A stretch of 64,000 bases of DNA from Glossina fuscipes. Taxonomy: Eukaryota > Arthropoda > Insecta > Diptera > Glossinidae. Both the position numbers and the translations under genes were made by a program. Position 1 is the stretch's first letter. The number at the start of each line of letters is the position of its first letter. The stretch spans positions 1,931,155-1,995,154 of the forward strand of contig NW_023998517.1 of the NCBI RefSeq assembly GCF_014805625.2. The letters are read 5' to 3'. Shown piece after piece: positions 49,960 to 62,429 of this stretch. The notes under the pieces are model-generated. The model ran no database searches, had not been told where the DNA came from, and saw only the letters and a list, made by a program, of their open reading frames with translations.

Positions 49960-50350
49960 TCCACAAAGTGTATACATTTCAGCTTAGCTGCTAATTCTGA
50001 ATCGAATTACGCATCTTTAAATCGTCTGTCCTTTTGTCCATCTCTTCGTCGGCCCAATTGCATTCGCGAAAATGATGATATCGCCACAAATGGGCATAAA
50101 AAATTTGAACGCCTACAACGCCCACACGCTTATGTAAAAAAGGCCGTGAACATTTTTGCTTTTCGTGTTTTTTCCTTATTATTCACAAAGTACAGTACGT
50201 ACTGAAAATAGAAAAAATAAGCCGCGCCCACTCAATATTGGAGATTGTGGCAACTTAGTTCTTTTCTTCAATTTTAGTCGTTTTTGGTGTAACTGCTACG
50301 GTTGTAAAAGGTTCGGTCACGACCGAAAGTAATTTTCTTGTTTGTTTTAA
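49960..50350 (-). mobile_element. dispersed repeat family B, minus-strand copy
   Basis: Its 5' end at 50325-50350 reads, on the minus strand, 'aaaacaaacaagaaaa' then 'actttcggtcgtgaccgaac', the same start as the 12900 copy. Inside are 'cgcctacaacgcccacacgc' and 'aagccgcgcccactcaa'. The 3' end near 49990-50045 keeps 'ctgaatcg' and a 'cgtctgtccttttgtcc' core. Confidence 0.6.
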
Positions 50351-53300
50351 TTCCAAAAGCGGGGAAAACACAGGCGTAATCATATCGCGTGTTTCGTTGG
50401 TCACATTGTTCGAATTGTTCTTTAAAACTTCTTGAATGTGTAAATAATAACAATATGCAAAGGATCACATGCGACATCGGTTCACTTGTCCAAAATAACC
50501 GTTTAAGACGTTATGATCAACTTAAAACATCTTTTCAGTCCTTAAATCAACATAATGACACTTGTACAACAATTCTCAACCGACAGCTTTATTGCTATTT
50601 TTTATATTAAAAAAACCTTAATATTCATGTAAATCATCTCACATGTGATGTATATTAAGAGCCGCAATGAAAATAAAAACTTTTAAAGTTTATTTGCTTA
50701 TTTTTAATTATTTAATATTAAACATTTAATAATTAAACATTTTTAATTATTTACCTATGTTCATTTATTATTATTTGTTGTTAACTTTTCTTTTTTCTTT
50801 AATTAAAAATGAAACAGTAAAAATGAAATTTCATTTAGTGCATTCCGGTAAATGTTTGTCTCTTTGTCGTAAATTGAAGGAATAATAAGTAAGAACACTA
50901 GAGTCGGGCAAGGTCGCCTGTTAACCACCATACATCAATTCGCTTAATACACAAATTCATTCATTTTCGTGATAATATAATTAAGTATAATTTTTATGTG
51001 AAGGCATAATATTTATCAAGGCCCTCACATTGGAAGATATTAAAGGCATTAATTAATGCGATCCAAATTTACCAAACGCAATTTACTAGTCAAAGGTTTT
51101 AATAACTTCCCCTCGCTTTCATCATAAAAAACTACAAATTAGACTTTGTTGCCATACAAGTGTTTGCTTTTCATGACAGCCGCTGCATATGGTTCGGTAA
51201 AAGACGTATTTGATCTAAATTTTATATAAAATTACTCTTACGAACCAATTACCAAGGGCGGAGTTTTCATTAAAACCCTTTTATTAATTAGGATCAAGGA
51301 AGGAGATCATGATTATGCAACAAATAATCTACGCAACCTCATATCACTGGATACTCTTTGTTGAAGGCGGAGGCTTCGAGTCGAAATATTTAGAATTAAT
51401 TCGATTCAATCAGTTCAGTAGAGAGTTCAAAAGTACTTACCAAAATCCTTCAGCGCAGTAGCCTTCTATCACTTTAGTACTTTTAAGTCTTCCTTTCGTA
51501 TCAAAAATTGTCTACAACTTGAAACCTGAATCTAATCGTCATATCCACCAAAAGCATTGTGAATTTCTTAAAACATAAACAAATTTCTTAAATCGACAGA
51601 CTGCAAGAATAATGCGTTCTAATGTTAACTCAGAATGTCAATCAAAGAACTGTCAGTCAGATGTTAAAAGATATATCGTGTTCTGCTTTTCTTTTCACCG
51701 ACGCACGACTTTAAATAGTTCGTTCCTTACCGCAACTAGTCGAAGTTAAAAGTGAGCGCTTACAATGTATTGCGTCTTATGAAAAACTCTCTACAATAAT
51801 ACATATATTAAGCTGCAAATCGAACGTCACATAAAATATGTATTCTGCTTACCGCTAAGAACGTCATAACGGGATCGTTTGAGCCTACCTAAGTCGAGTG
51901 GAAATTTTTCTTGCTTTTAATAGCAATAAATGCAATATCAAATATCGTTTTTTTTTTTTTAACGTAAGGATATACTTTTCTTTGGAGAGAATTTTTATTT
52001 TACTCACGCTTGTATGGCAATGCTGTCAACTCTTTTATTCTCCCTGCTTATCGCAATATCATTTGCTCTAGTTTTTTATTATTTCCACGATAGCTGCGAA
52101 GAGTATCAGGTGTTTCCAACATTCAATTTACGCCTACATATTTTTCGTGAATTTTATGCAAATTCTTATAACGTAAAATAAATAATATTCTTTATACCAT
52201 ATACGATGTGATTTGTACGAAATTATAAAAAAATTTAATTGTTTCGATACGTGGGAAATTTGCTTGTAATTACATTATAGTGGATTACAAGATCTAAAGC
52301 GCATTTGGTGACGGAAAAACGGCGGCATATTAAAACAGCGCAAGGGGAGATGTCAGCCAACGAATTTCTACCTTTTTTTATATAAATCTTTATATGTCTT
52401 TCTCTCCTTCTAAAGGTCCATATCCTTTGCTTTATTATCGCAATAGCCACAAATATTTTCACGTTTTATTAATATTCAATTTACGCCTACACTTTTTTGC
52501 AAAATTATTTTAAATTCTCATAATTACAAAAATATATACAATACAATATGAAATCCTAAAGGAATGCAATTATTTTGGGTGTGGACCAAATTTGCATATA
52601 AAGGAGATCGATCGTAAGTGCTTACGTGAATTTTAACCGCTGTAGAACGGGGCTATGTTAGGATGGGCACCGATGAAATGCTACAGCGGGGCAAATCAGA
52701 TACCTCTTCCCCGATATTTTTTTTTATGATTTCTTATACTTTTAAAGTGACTCTCTCCTTAATTTATATGACTCGAAGGGAAAGAAAGTTTCTTCGGAAT
52801 ATAAAAACTTTAATTTTTTTTAAATTTGAATCAGGCCGACTAGGCAATAGAGTTTCAATTTCTCTCTATAACTCATTATTTGTATGCTGAAGAAAGAAAA
52901 TTCTTTCGATATCTTTTAGCCGCGCCGTCATAATGATAAATTGCAGGTATAATATACGCTGAACATTTTGCTCTACATACCCCTCTCTCTCTCTTTCTCT
53001 TCTTTTTTTAATGCTTCCTACATGCTCTCATACAATAGCAAATGCATGCCTAAATTGAAGTGATGCATGCTCGGACAGCAAGAGTTGCACAACGCAAGGA
53101 TTTTTAAATTTATTACGTTACCATAAACCGACCACATGGCGAGCGCTGTTGTAAATATTTTCTTTTGCCATACAATGCAATTCATAAAAGACAAGAAAAG
53201 AAAAAAAAATACAATGTAAGATAGATATGCGTACTAGGAAAAAGACAAAGTAAAGGATTACTACGGTGACACAATGAGGACAGAAATAACACTATTGCCG

Positions 53301-53942
53301 ACCATAATACTACCGTATATACCGACCGTATGTAAATATCAAAGAAGTAGTTGATCCATTTCTAAATTTCGAAAATAGCGTAAAAGTGTGATATTTCGGT
53401 AAGCAAAACGAACTTGAAATAAAATTTTCTCAAAAATTTGTTACGCTTTATATATTTTTATTATTTTGAAATGTTTTCTTTGTCCACATGAACATACAAA
53501 CATTATTCAAAATATTGTTTAATCAACGATAATATATGAACGTCTATATACATTTTGCTTTTTAAGGGGATGAAAGTTCATCAAGTTGAGGATTACTTGC
53601 AACAGAAAAGATTCCAGTTTTCTCTAGCGCTATATTAACAATTTGACGCTAAATTGAAGGCGGTCGTAAACCTGTTGTTATATCAAAAGCACATTTAAAA
53701 ATGTAAAAAGCGTTCACCCTTTGTAGAAATTCAATGATAATATGCGTTGAAAACCTTTCACAACATCATTACATGAGACGTGCCTCGTATACATGCTAAT
53801 CAAAAAGAAAAAAAAGTAAGTATCGATGGTCATTTCTTTATCGTAACCGCTTTACTCACAAGAACAATGACTTTAAGGTCCAAAAAGGACCAATAAGCGA
53901 TCTATTCAGACTAGCACTCAAATATTCTTAGCTAGCAAATCT

Positions 53943-53962
53943 TTAGATAGATAGATAGATAG
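53943..53962 (+). repeat. (GATA)n microsatellite
   Basis: About five copies of AGAT. Confidence 0.85.
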
Positions 53963-56399
53963 TTAAACAATTTCCGATCAATCTTCGTCAAGGTGAGTTC
54001 TCTACGAGTCCATACCCACTTGCAAAGCTTTTCACAGAAAAACACACATCTTGTTGACATCACATGGCTTTGACGTGAAATTCACTTAACTTATATCAAA
54101 AATGCCCCAAGTTAAATTCAAATCATGGCTTGATTAATCCTATGCTTTACTAATCTTCCTTATTGCAATTTTAATGATTTATTGGGAGATACGGATTAGC
54201 GTAGGTCAAGTCGAACTTGGAGTTAGATTCAAATCGCATTTTCATTGTGCTCTCTTAAATGACAAGATAATGAGTAGTATAGGTCAAGTCCAACTTACTT
54301 CAAAAGACATCCAATTATTCGAAATATCTCAAGCTATGATCAATGGCATCTTTTGAACGCTGTTGAAGCTTAAAATCTTCGACATGCCAGCGATTTGTGC
54401 AAATAAACCAAAGCATATTTCAAAGAAAAGGAAAGAGAAATTCTAAAATTTTACATGAACTATTTATTCGAAGGAAGTACCGGTTTCGTAATTTACGAAA
54501 ATCTGTTTATAATTGAGATGCAATGTTAATCGCAAAGGCGTTCCTTCGTCTTACTTATTAGCATGAGAACCGGGAAGAAGAATGTTTTACTTGCAAACGT
54601 TTCGCGGTTTTCAAAGTGAGTAAATCAAAACAAAGTCTATCTGTACTTGAAGGAGCGGTCATAAGGAAAGTAAGTAATAGCACTTATCCAAAGGCACTTG
54701 TTCTGTAACCAGCTTAATTGCTTGCAAAGCTTTCCACAGCTAAATTTAATTAATATTTTCGAGTAAACAAGGGTTGAATTTGATCCGCATGCACATAATA
54801 TACAAATATATGCATATATATATATATTTATATATATATGTATGTATATTTGTATGTATATATACATACGCATACCAACAAGTCATAATCAGTAAATTAT
54901 TGCGTGACTTACCTAAGTAGTATAAGTAATTATTAAAGGAAATTTGTTGTCTGTCTTTTCCCATATAATTAGATTACATACATATATATATACATATATA
55001 TATTGTACACTGAAACAAAACGTTTTACATCAAATATACTGTACAAGCAAGATGAGTAAACTTGAAGAGTCAAAAAAAAAAAAAAAATTAAAAATAAAAA
55101 ATAAAAAAAAAAATAGATAATAAATTGTTTGGCATAACACGATCTTAAATCACATCTTGTTAAACGTGTTTGGTGAGCAAGGCTGGCAAAGCAGCAACAT
55201 TCACTACTAAGGTTAAATTTGTCGCTTTTTTTTCTTCTTATTTTTCAAACTTTGTTTGCCATATTTAGCCGCTTCAAAGATATAGGAACGTTTAAGCTTT
55301 GAAAATAATTTTATACAAATTGCTTGCTTGCTTTTTCTTTCCATTTTTACAAACCACATGATTTCGTTTTTGTTTCCGTTTTTTTTTTTTTTTACTTTTT
55401 TTATCTTTTTTTTTTTTTTCTTCTTATTTTTATTTGAAATTGTTTGCACTAAAGAATTGAATTCGTTTAAATAATCTCTTAAACTCAATTAATTGAAGAA
55501 ACCGTACTTTTTCATTCTTTTCCTTAATACCGTACACACTGAACTGAATCTGCGATTTAAGGTTAAAACAATACGTTCACTTCGTTCGATATATCCGTGT
55601 GAACACAGGGGCAGAAAACGCTACGCGATTAAGATGATACGGTGGCAGGCCATTGTTCACTCACTGTTGTTTATTCTAAAAAAAAAAAAAAAAAAAAGAA
55701 GAAAGATATCAATCGGCAAGTGTGGTAAAGGACGTCTTTGGCTGATAGAAAAGTGTCCAAAAATCAAGTTTCAATTATTGTTGTTGTTGCTGTTGTTGAT
55801 AAAATGCTTTCTACACATGTATATATATGCATATGTGTATATATATATATATTTACATATATATATTTTATTTTTCTTTTTTATTATTTTTGTTTTTTCC
55901 TTTTTGGTTTTGTTTCTTTTTCTTTTTCTTTTATTTTTTTTTTTTTTTTTTTTTGATTTTTCTAAATACTCTCTACCGCTGCAACAGAGAAAGACAATGA
56001 AGATTTACTTAAGGGTTTTCACATACGTTATTGCCTTTACGTTTTGTTTACGCAGCAGCATCAATGACGAGACAGTTGATGGTGGCATTTAACCAAAACC
56101 AACATAGAAAATGCAAAATGAAACACTAACAACGCAGTCAGCCATACATGCACACGCGTACATTAAAGCAAACAAATGGCAGCGAAGAGCACAGATGAGT
56201 AAAACTGAAACCTGAACAAATGAATACGCAGAGCTTCCACTAAATGACAGTTTAATAGCAACATATACAAGCATACAAACGGTCATGGAATGACATAAAC
56301 CGGCGCACAAGCACATATATATTAAAAAAAAAGATAAAAGTATTGAACGGACATAAGAGAAGAAAGAAAAAGAAAAGCATACAGAAAAGAGTATAAAAG

Positions 56400-56423
56400 C
56401 AAAAAAAAAAAAAAAAAAAAAAA
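56400..56423 (+). repeat. poly(A) run
   Basis: Uninterrupted A run of about 23. Confidence 0.8.
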
Positions 56424-59400
56424 TACACATAATAAAGTAATAAATGAAATACAGGCAGTGTAAAATCGAGTTTCGTCTGACAGTATGCGACATTCTGCTT
56501 GCGAAGACCTTCAAAGAAAAGCAGAGCGTAGAGTCCTCGCTGCGAGAGCGAGGAAAGACTAGTATTCCGGTTTTAATAAAATGCTGCCGCTGTTGAAGCT
56601 GCTGCGATTGGTTATAATGGCAGCAGACACGACGGTGCTAATGGTGGTTGAATTGTTGCATATTCGTTTACTCGCTATTTGTACGTATGGATGTATGGGA
56701 ATTGATTCTATATCTAAATTTTTCTTTTTTCTTTTTGTCTGCTCTTTGCTTTATATTCGTACGGCAAGTACGCACACACATGAATAAAATGTGTATAAGA
56801 ATTTCAAATGAAATAAAGTCAAAAAACTTAATGAAAAGAAATCAAAAAAAACCCATAAAAGAAGAGAAATAAAGCAAAAAACACAAAAGCAAAAAGCAAA
56901 AATTCCACAATTGAACCCCAACGCAGTGAGTTTAACTGCTTCTTTATAATATTAATAAAAAACTTTTTGTCTTTCCGTTGTCTATTCAAAAAGATGCTTT
57001 CTTTAGCGGCATTTCATTGCTGCATCAGGCACAAAAAATTATTCGTATTTTTATACTAAGAAATAAATGTTTCGAGAAAAGAAAACCTCTCTTCTATGTT
57101 TAACAAAATGGAAAACAAAATTCGGTTTTGAAATTTCAACTGGAATTCTCGTTAATCCATCTAAAAGAAAACAGATTCAATGCAAAAGGAGGAGATAACA
57201 AGAATTTTCTACTCTACTCGTTCCCTTGCCTCACTCTGTCTGGTATGCGTAACAAACACTGTGCACAGCCAAACTTGTCCAATCACTTTTTACATAAGCA
57301 CGCGTGACTCGTTCTATGCAGCTTTTTAATTCAATTATGATAGAGTTTGCCATCCGCGAAAAGAAGCCCAGAAGAATACTCTTCTTTGGGCTGACTAACA
57401 TCTTTGTCTTCAATAAATGTATAGGTGTGCAAGCTGTTTCAAAGTTATCTTAAATTTTTTAGGAAATTTTAGGCAAATTGATGAGACGAGCTGGCGGTTA
57501 GCTTCAAAGTTGATCTACGAAGACAAAATATGACGTTTTAATGTTTCATCTCTCAACGGCGACAGACGAGCCCATAAGTAAAATAAATTCACGTAAGATT
57601 CATAGTCTGATCAAATATGTATAAATATGAATATTTATATGTATATATGTACATTTAGATTTTTATAAATATACAGAATTATGTAGACATATGTATATAT
57701 ACATATATAGATGAATAGATATAGATATTTGGATACGGCGCTGCCAGACTCAGCAGACGACGCCGCTCAAAAGTTGCCGAATAATCCGATGATTCAGTTT
57801 CTTAATTAATTAATTTCAGATCGGATAAACAATAACAAAGCGCTCTTATCACTGCTCTCTGATTCAGTGCGATCTTCTTTGAGAATATTAACCAATGTCT
57901 ATAAGGAAAACAATATGGATTCAGTTAGTCTCAACATTAAACTTAAAAATTATTTATGTGTGCCAACACACATATCGATATTAACCGCTTTCCGACATTT
58001 TTCCGGTTGAAAATTGCTTCCCAAGTGATGATAAATTTTATATTGAAATAGTTTACCCAAAAATTAGCTTAACCCTACTACAAGACTACATCTTGTGAAT
58101 AAAGCATTTGCAAGAGGCATCGTCAACACAAAAGTGACCCATCAATATTTAGGAAGTCATTTAAAGTAGCCAACATGTGGACCTATGTATGATCTGACGA
58201 TGAAGAATAAACTGACGCTACTTGCTATTTTTCCTTTCTTTTTTATTTCATACCATCATACCATCAAGTTATTGAAAAGCAAGTTTGTTGAAAAGATTAC
58301 GCAATATGCCAAAATCCTGCACTAACATAATTTCTTCTCTGTAATACTACGTAGCAATAGTGGTATGTCTTCATTCTTCTTACAACGACAATGAAAAGTC
58401 CAGTTTAACCATCCAAACCATTATCCAGAATAATTTTCTTACAATTGTTGTAGCTGAGAAAAATCTTTCACTTAGCTTTTAGTTAATTGATATTAAAAAA
58501 AGAAGAAGAAAATCAACAAATAAATCTAAAATGAAAGCAAGCTCTTTACGTAAGGTACGCACAAATGTTTGTGTATAGAAGTGTTCACAACAAGTAGTGT
58601 GCGGAAAAGTTCACTTATAGAAGAAAAAGAAATCGAAAAACTTTACTTAAATAGTTGGGGGCGCCTCCATATACAAAATTATATACAAATATCTCAGTCC
58701 CTGGCAAAATTTTGTATCTATACACATGAATAGTATGAGTAAAGATGTTACCGTTCATCACACATCAGCTGTTCTACCCTCAAGAACAGTTTACGTACGA
58801 CATATTATTATATATGCATGGTGTATGCGTATGTGTGAAGCGTCTGCTGATGGCTAATAAAAGACAAAGAAGTTAAATTATCATTGAATTGTGATGCGAT
58901 GTTTCTTTGACTTTATTATTTTGGATCTACTTGGAAGATAAAGATATAAAGGGATAGCATCTATATATTTGTGCAGTATGTATGTATGTTTTGATGCGAG
59001 TATCAAATGAGAGCCGAAAAATTACTTTTTACAAAGTCACTAAAATGAAATGAAATAAATAAAAAGAAAAAGCAAAAAAAAATCCCTTATAATGCAAAAT
59101 TTTCAAAAGCAAACCATACACACGTTAATGGTCTGTCTGCTTAAGGATGAACTTGAATGTATTTGTGTGACTGAAATTAGCTTGAGAAATATTTGTGAAT
59201 TTCAACGCATAGCAATTAGTTGTTACGTACAAAGGCATTCCTTACACTTCACAAAATGTAATTTTTTCGTCTATAGGAATTTATGATAATTAGGCGCCGT
59301 AGCATGGCTTGCTTCGCTTCAGTGAACTTGAAGACCTGTTAACGAAGACAACATCGACTTAATTGGATACAATATTTATTCTATATTTCATTACATGCTG

Positions 59401-60135
59401 TCAAGGAATGTTTGTTAAGATTACTTATTTCTTCTTCTTCTCAACTGATTAATGATACATAATCACGATCATGACTACTCTTATGGTTTTCCAAAGATAA
59501 TTGAAACGATAAAAAAAAGGAAAGAAATTCCTGCTAAATTCTTGAACCTTGCTTCGGAACCCCTGTCTAACTAGATTCGAATGAATTATTTTTCGTAAGT
59601 TAAAACAAACTTCTAGAATAGAGCTTAGAGCTCTACAGAGTATAGGAGTAGGAAAATAACTATACCCTGTCTGTGTTAATGCATTTCGTTGTGAACTCAA
59701 TTATGAAAGCAAGAAGAAAAATGATAATCTTTATTCTTGGAAAAAGTGGAAATAAAACTTAAGTTTTGAGTTTGCCTAATTGGACCTGTGCGATATCTAT
59801 CAAAGAATAATGTACTAAGTGCACAGTAATGATGTGATAAAATGAAACTCAAAAGGAGGATGCGTAGCCTAAGGTAATTATGATTATTTCATGCATGCAC
59901 TTATAACCTGCATTACACATTATATAAAATCAGACGTACTGACTACGGGAAAAATAAATATGTTATTGGTATACATGTTATGGAGAGAGATGATAAGCAA
60001 GTTGAGATTAAAGCCTTTTGAATAGTAATCTTCTTCCTTATTTTTTTTATTTTCTTTTTCGTCTTCTTTTTCACACTCAATCTACTTTGCAAGAGACATG
60101 AAAAAGAATGGAGAAGAATAAGAAAAAGTGAGAAA

Positions 60136-60153
60136 GGGGGGGGGGGGGGGGGG
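60136..60153 (+). repeat. poly(G) run of 18
   Basis: Eighteen G followed by tgagggggtggg, next to the assembly gap. It is the only long G run in the window and may be a sequencing or assembly artefact. Confidence 0.85.
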
Positions 60154-60169
60154 TGAGGGGGTGGGTAAA

Positions 60170-60269
60170 NNNNNNNNNNNNNNNNNNNNNNNNNNNNNNN
60201 NNNNNNNNNNNNNNNNNNNNNNNNNNNNNNNNNNNNNNNNNNNNNNNNNNNNNNNNNNNNNNNNNNNNN
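60170..60269. other. assembly gap (100 N)
   Basis: Exactly 100 unresolved bases, the usual size for a gap of unknown length. Frames crossing it are meaningless. Confidence 0.98.
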
Positions 60270-61695
60270 AGGAGAAGGCAATAAAGCACACGAGACAATA
60301 ATGGTATACTAATGTTTTCATAACCTTCGAATAAAAGCTTTGCTTTAAAGCCACAGACTACATCTCTTTGTCCGATCAAATTGGAAAAATTTTGGAACAA
60401 TTTTGAAAGCGAAGACTACATACAGCATAGCAAGGCTATGGCCAGGCTTATGCTGCTTAGTAAACGTGGCTGGTATTTAAAGTTGTCCTCAACTGCAAAT
60501 AACTCGCTTTCTCAGTGTGAGTCTGTACACATGCACACGGCACAAGAACTATGTAAAAATGACATTATGAAGGGCAGAAGTTAAAAACTCTGAGTGAAAC
60601 GTAAAATATATATCACAATGCCAATCTTCTTTTATTGAGCTTAGCAGTTTTTAGACAAATTGATATTTTATTTATATATAAATACCGAATAGCTTTAAAG
60701 TTTTAATTCGTATTTCGAATTACTAAAGCCATTAAATACCTGATTTTATTATTATTAATTTTTTATTATAAGAATTTTAATTTAATATTGATTGGAGCAA
60801 CATTAACAAACTGCTTGTTATATAACTATGTTTACCATGATAATGTAAAGTTTTAAACGATTGAGATAAAATGCTTTTGAGAAAGATTGAAAACCTTTCT
60901 TTCTTCATAGTTAGTTTTAGAAGCTGAGAGGATCTAAGACTAAAGGAAACTTTTGTTTAGAGCAAACTCTTTTTTAAAATAGTGAAAAATTATAAGTGAA
61001 TGGTATAACTTGAAAACCAAGTAAGTAAATCAACGGAAAACCCTTTCACTTTCATCCGCATAATCCTCTAAAACATTGTCACTAACTGTGGAAGCGTTCC
61101 CAATTTGAACAGCAATGCATTCCGCTGCACTTTTGTTCCAAATTGTTCTACAAGAAATAAATGTCATAACAATTTATTGAGGATCATCGATGTAAATACT
61201 GGATGTACAAGAACAGTGTATAAAGAATCTACCGTTACTATGCTCCGTTCAAGAAAAGGCATAAACGATAACCAGTGCAGCAATTTACTTATTTCGTCGG
61301 CAATATAAAGTCTCTTTTTTCATGAGGGTATGTTGCGAACAACTTTTAAAACTCGTAGAAAAATTTATACCAGGAGGGAAAGAAAATTATTTGGAGACTT
61401 CTAACGATTTACTGTCCTACCATCAATGAAGTTACATAATATATTTCATAAGGCTTCCCGAAAGGAACTTCAATAGTAATAATTACCAAAAACTGTTGTA
61501 ATTTGGTAAATGCTGTTAAGCATTTCGGAGAAATCCATAAAAAAAGAAAAAGAAAAAAATTTATGATACCAGAATGAAGAAACGCCGAAAAAGATTAGTT
61601 CCACACCTAAGATCGTATATTAGGAATGTTTTGCAGATGTTTCAAGATATTAGCCTTATGCAGTTGATGGATCCAATTTTTTTTTAATAATCAAA
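60270..61695. other. A+T-rich DNA without a recognisable gene
   Basis: One plus frame (61105-61308) has mixed, Cys-containing composition but no start, splice or family support. Confidence 0.4.
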
Positions 61696-61699
61696 AAAC

Positions 61700-62420
61700 A
61701 GGTAAAAATAGTAGAATGAGCCAGGGCGTACCTTTAAATACTCTACAACACCTTGTACTTATTCATATAACGTAGTTTTAAAATAAGGTGTTATATGGGA
61801 TGCGGTCGAACAAGCGGTTTGATCCGAACCATTTTCAATTGCGTTTGGTGTACATGTACGAAATTTCATCAAAAATTGCCGATCTGTAGATTAAACAAAA
61901 GAAATCAAGATGGACAGACGGACCGACAAGATTAGATTGACTTTGACAGTGATTCTGAACCGATCTAAGCTTGTCCGTCCGTCTTTCCGTTTTCCTCAGA
62001 CACTCATTCTGAACCGATCAGTACAATACACAGGGGATCCATCTTTGAAAGTGATTCTAAACCGATGTAAGCTTGTCCGTTGATCTTTCCGTTTTTATCA
62101 GAAACTCATTCTGAACCGATTAGTACAATACACAGGGGATCTATCTTTGAAAGTGATTCTGAACCGATTTAAGCTTGTCCGTCCGTCTTTCCGTTTTTAT
62201 CAGACACTCATTCTGAACCGATCAGTACAATACACAGGGGATCCATCTTTGAATGTGATTCTGAACCGATCTAAGCTTGTCCGTCCGTCTATCCGTTTTT
62301 ATCAGAAAGTGATTCTAAACCGTACAATAAACAGGTAATCCATCTCAAATCCTTCTGTATGTTGCATACATACTTAATATTGTATATCGCTACACCATCG
62401 ACGGTATAGGGCATAAAAAG
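61700..62420 (+). mobile_element. dispersed repeat family A enlarged by an internal tandem array
   Basis: Left end: 'gtacctttaaatactctaca', 'tatgggatgcggtcgaac', 'tgatccgaaccattttcaat', 'gatggacagacggaccgac'. Right end: 'ccatctcaaatccttctgta', 'tgttgcatacatac' and 'acggtatagggcata'. A normal copy is about 330-430 bases. This one is about 720 because 61945-62345 is a 102-bp tandem array. Confidence 0.65.
61945..62345 (+). repeat. 102-bp tandem array, about 4 copies
   Basis: 'aagcttgtccg' occurs at 61967, 62069, 62171 and 62273, exactly 102 apart. Each unit contains two 'attctgaaccgat'-like blocks 54 and 48 bases apart, plus 'cagtacaatacacagggga'. The last copy is truncated. Because 102 is divisible by three, the array gives a repetitive open frame (62147-62338) that is not a gene. 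Confidence 0.9.
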
Positions 62421-62429
62421 TGGTTGCAA

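Larger units (their letters stand above)
50360..60130. other. long A+T-rich, repeat-poor DNA without a recognisable gene
   Basis: Contains A/T homopolymer blocks (55073-55112, 55381-55420, 55678-55697, 55930-55955, 56400-56423), TA tracts (54815-54870, 55820-55870) and a short hairpin 'tcctcgct'/'agcgagga' at 56534-56554. The 600-base frame at 55493-56092 and the minus frame 56089-56514 consist largely of these tracts. A decayed 5' start of a dispersed repeat may lie at 50889-50955. Confidence 0.45.

Noticed and set aside
55493..56092. Longest open frame (199 codons, plus)
   Set aside because: Mostly poly-Lys, poly-Leu, Ile/Tyr and poly-Phe from A runs, a TTG tract, TA tracts and T runs; no coding signature.
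56089..56514. 141-codon minus frame
   Set aside because: Centre is a translated A run; ends have no recognisable family or splice support.
61066..61308. Cys-containing plus frame
   Set aside because: No ATG, weak acceptor, no recognisable cysteine framework.
62147..62338. Repetitive plus frame reading ILNR(F/S)KLVRPS twice
   Set aside because: It is the translated 102-bp tandem array, open only because 102 is divisible by three.
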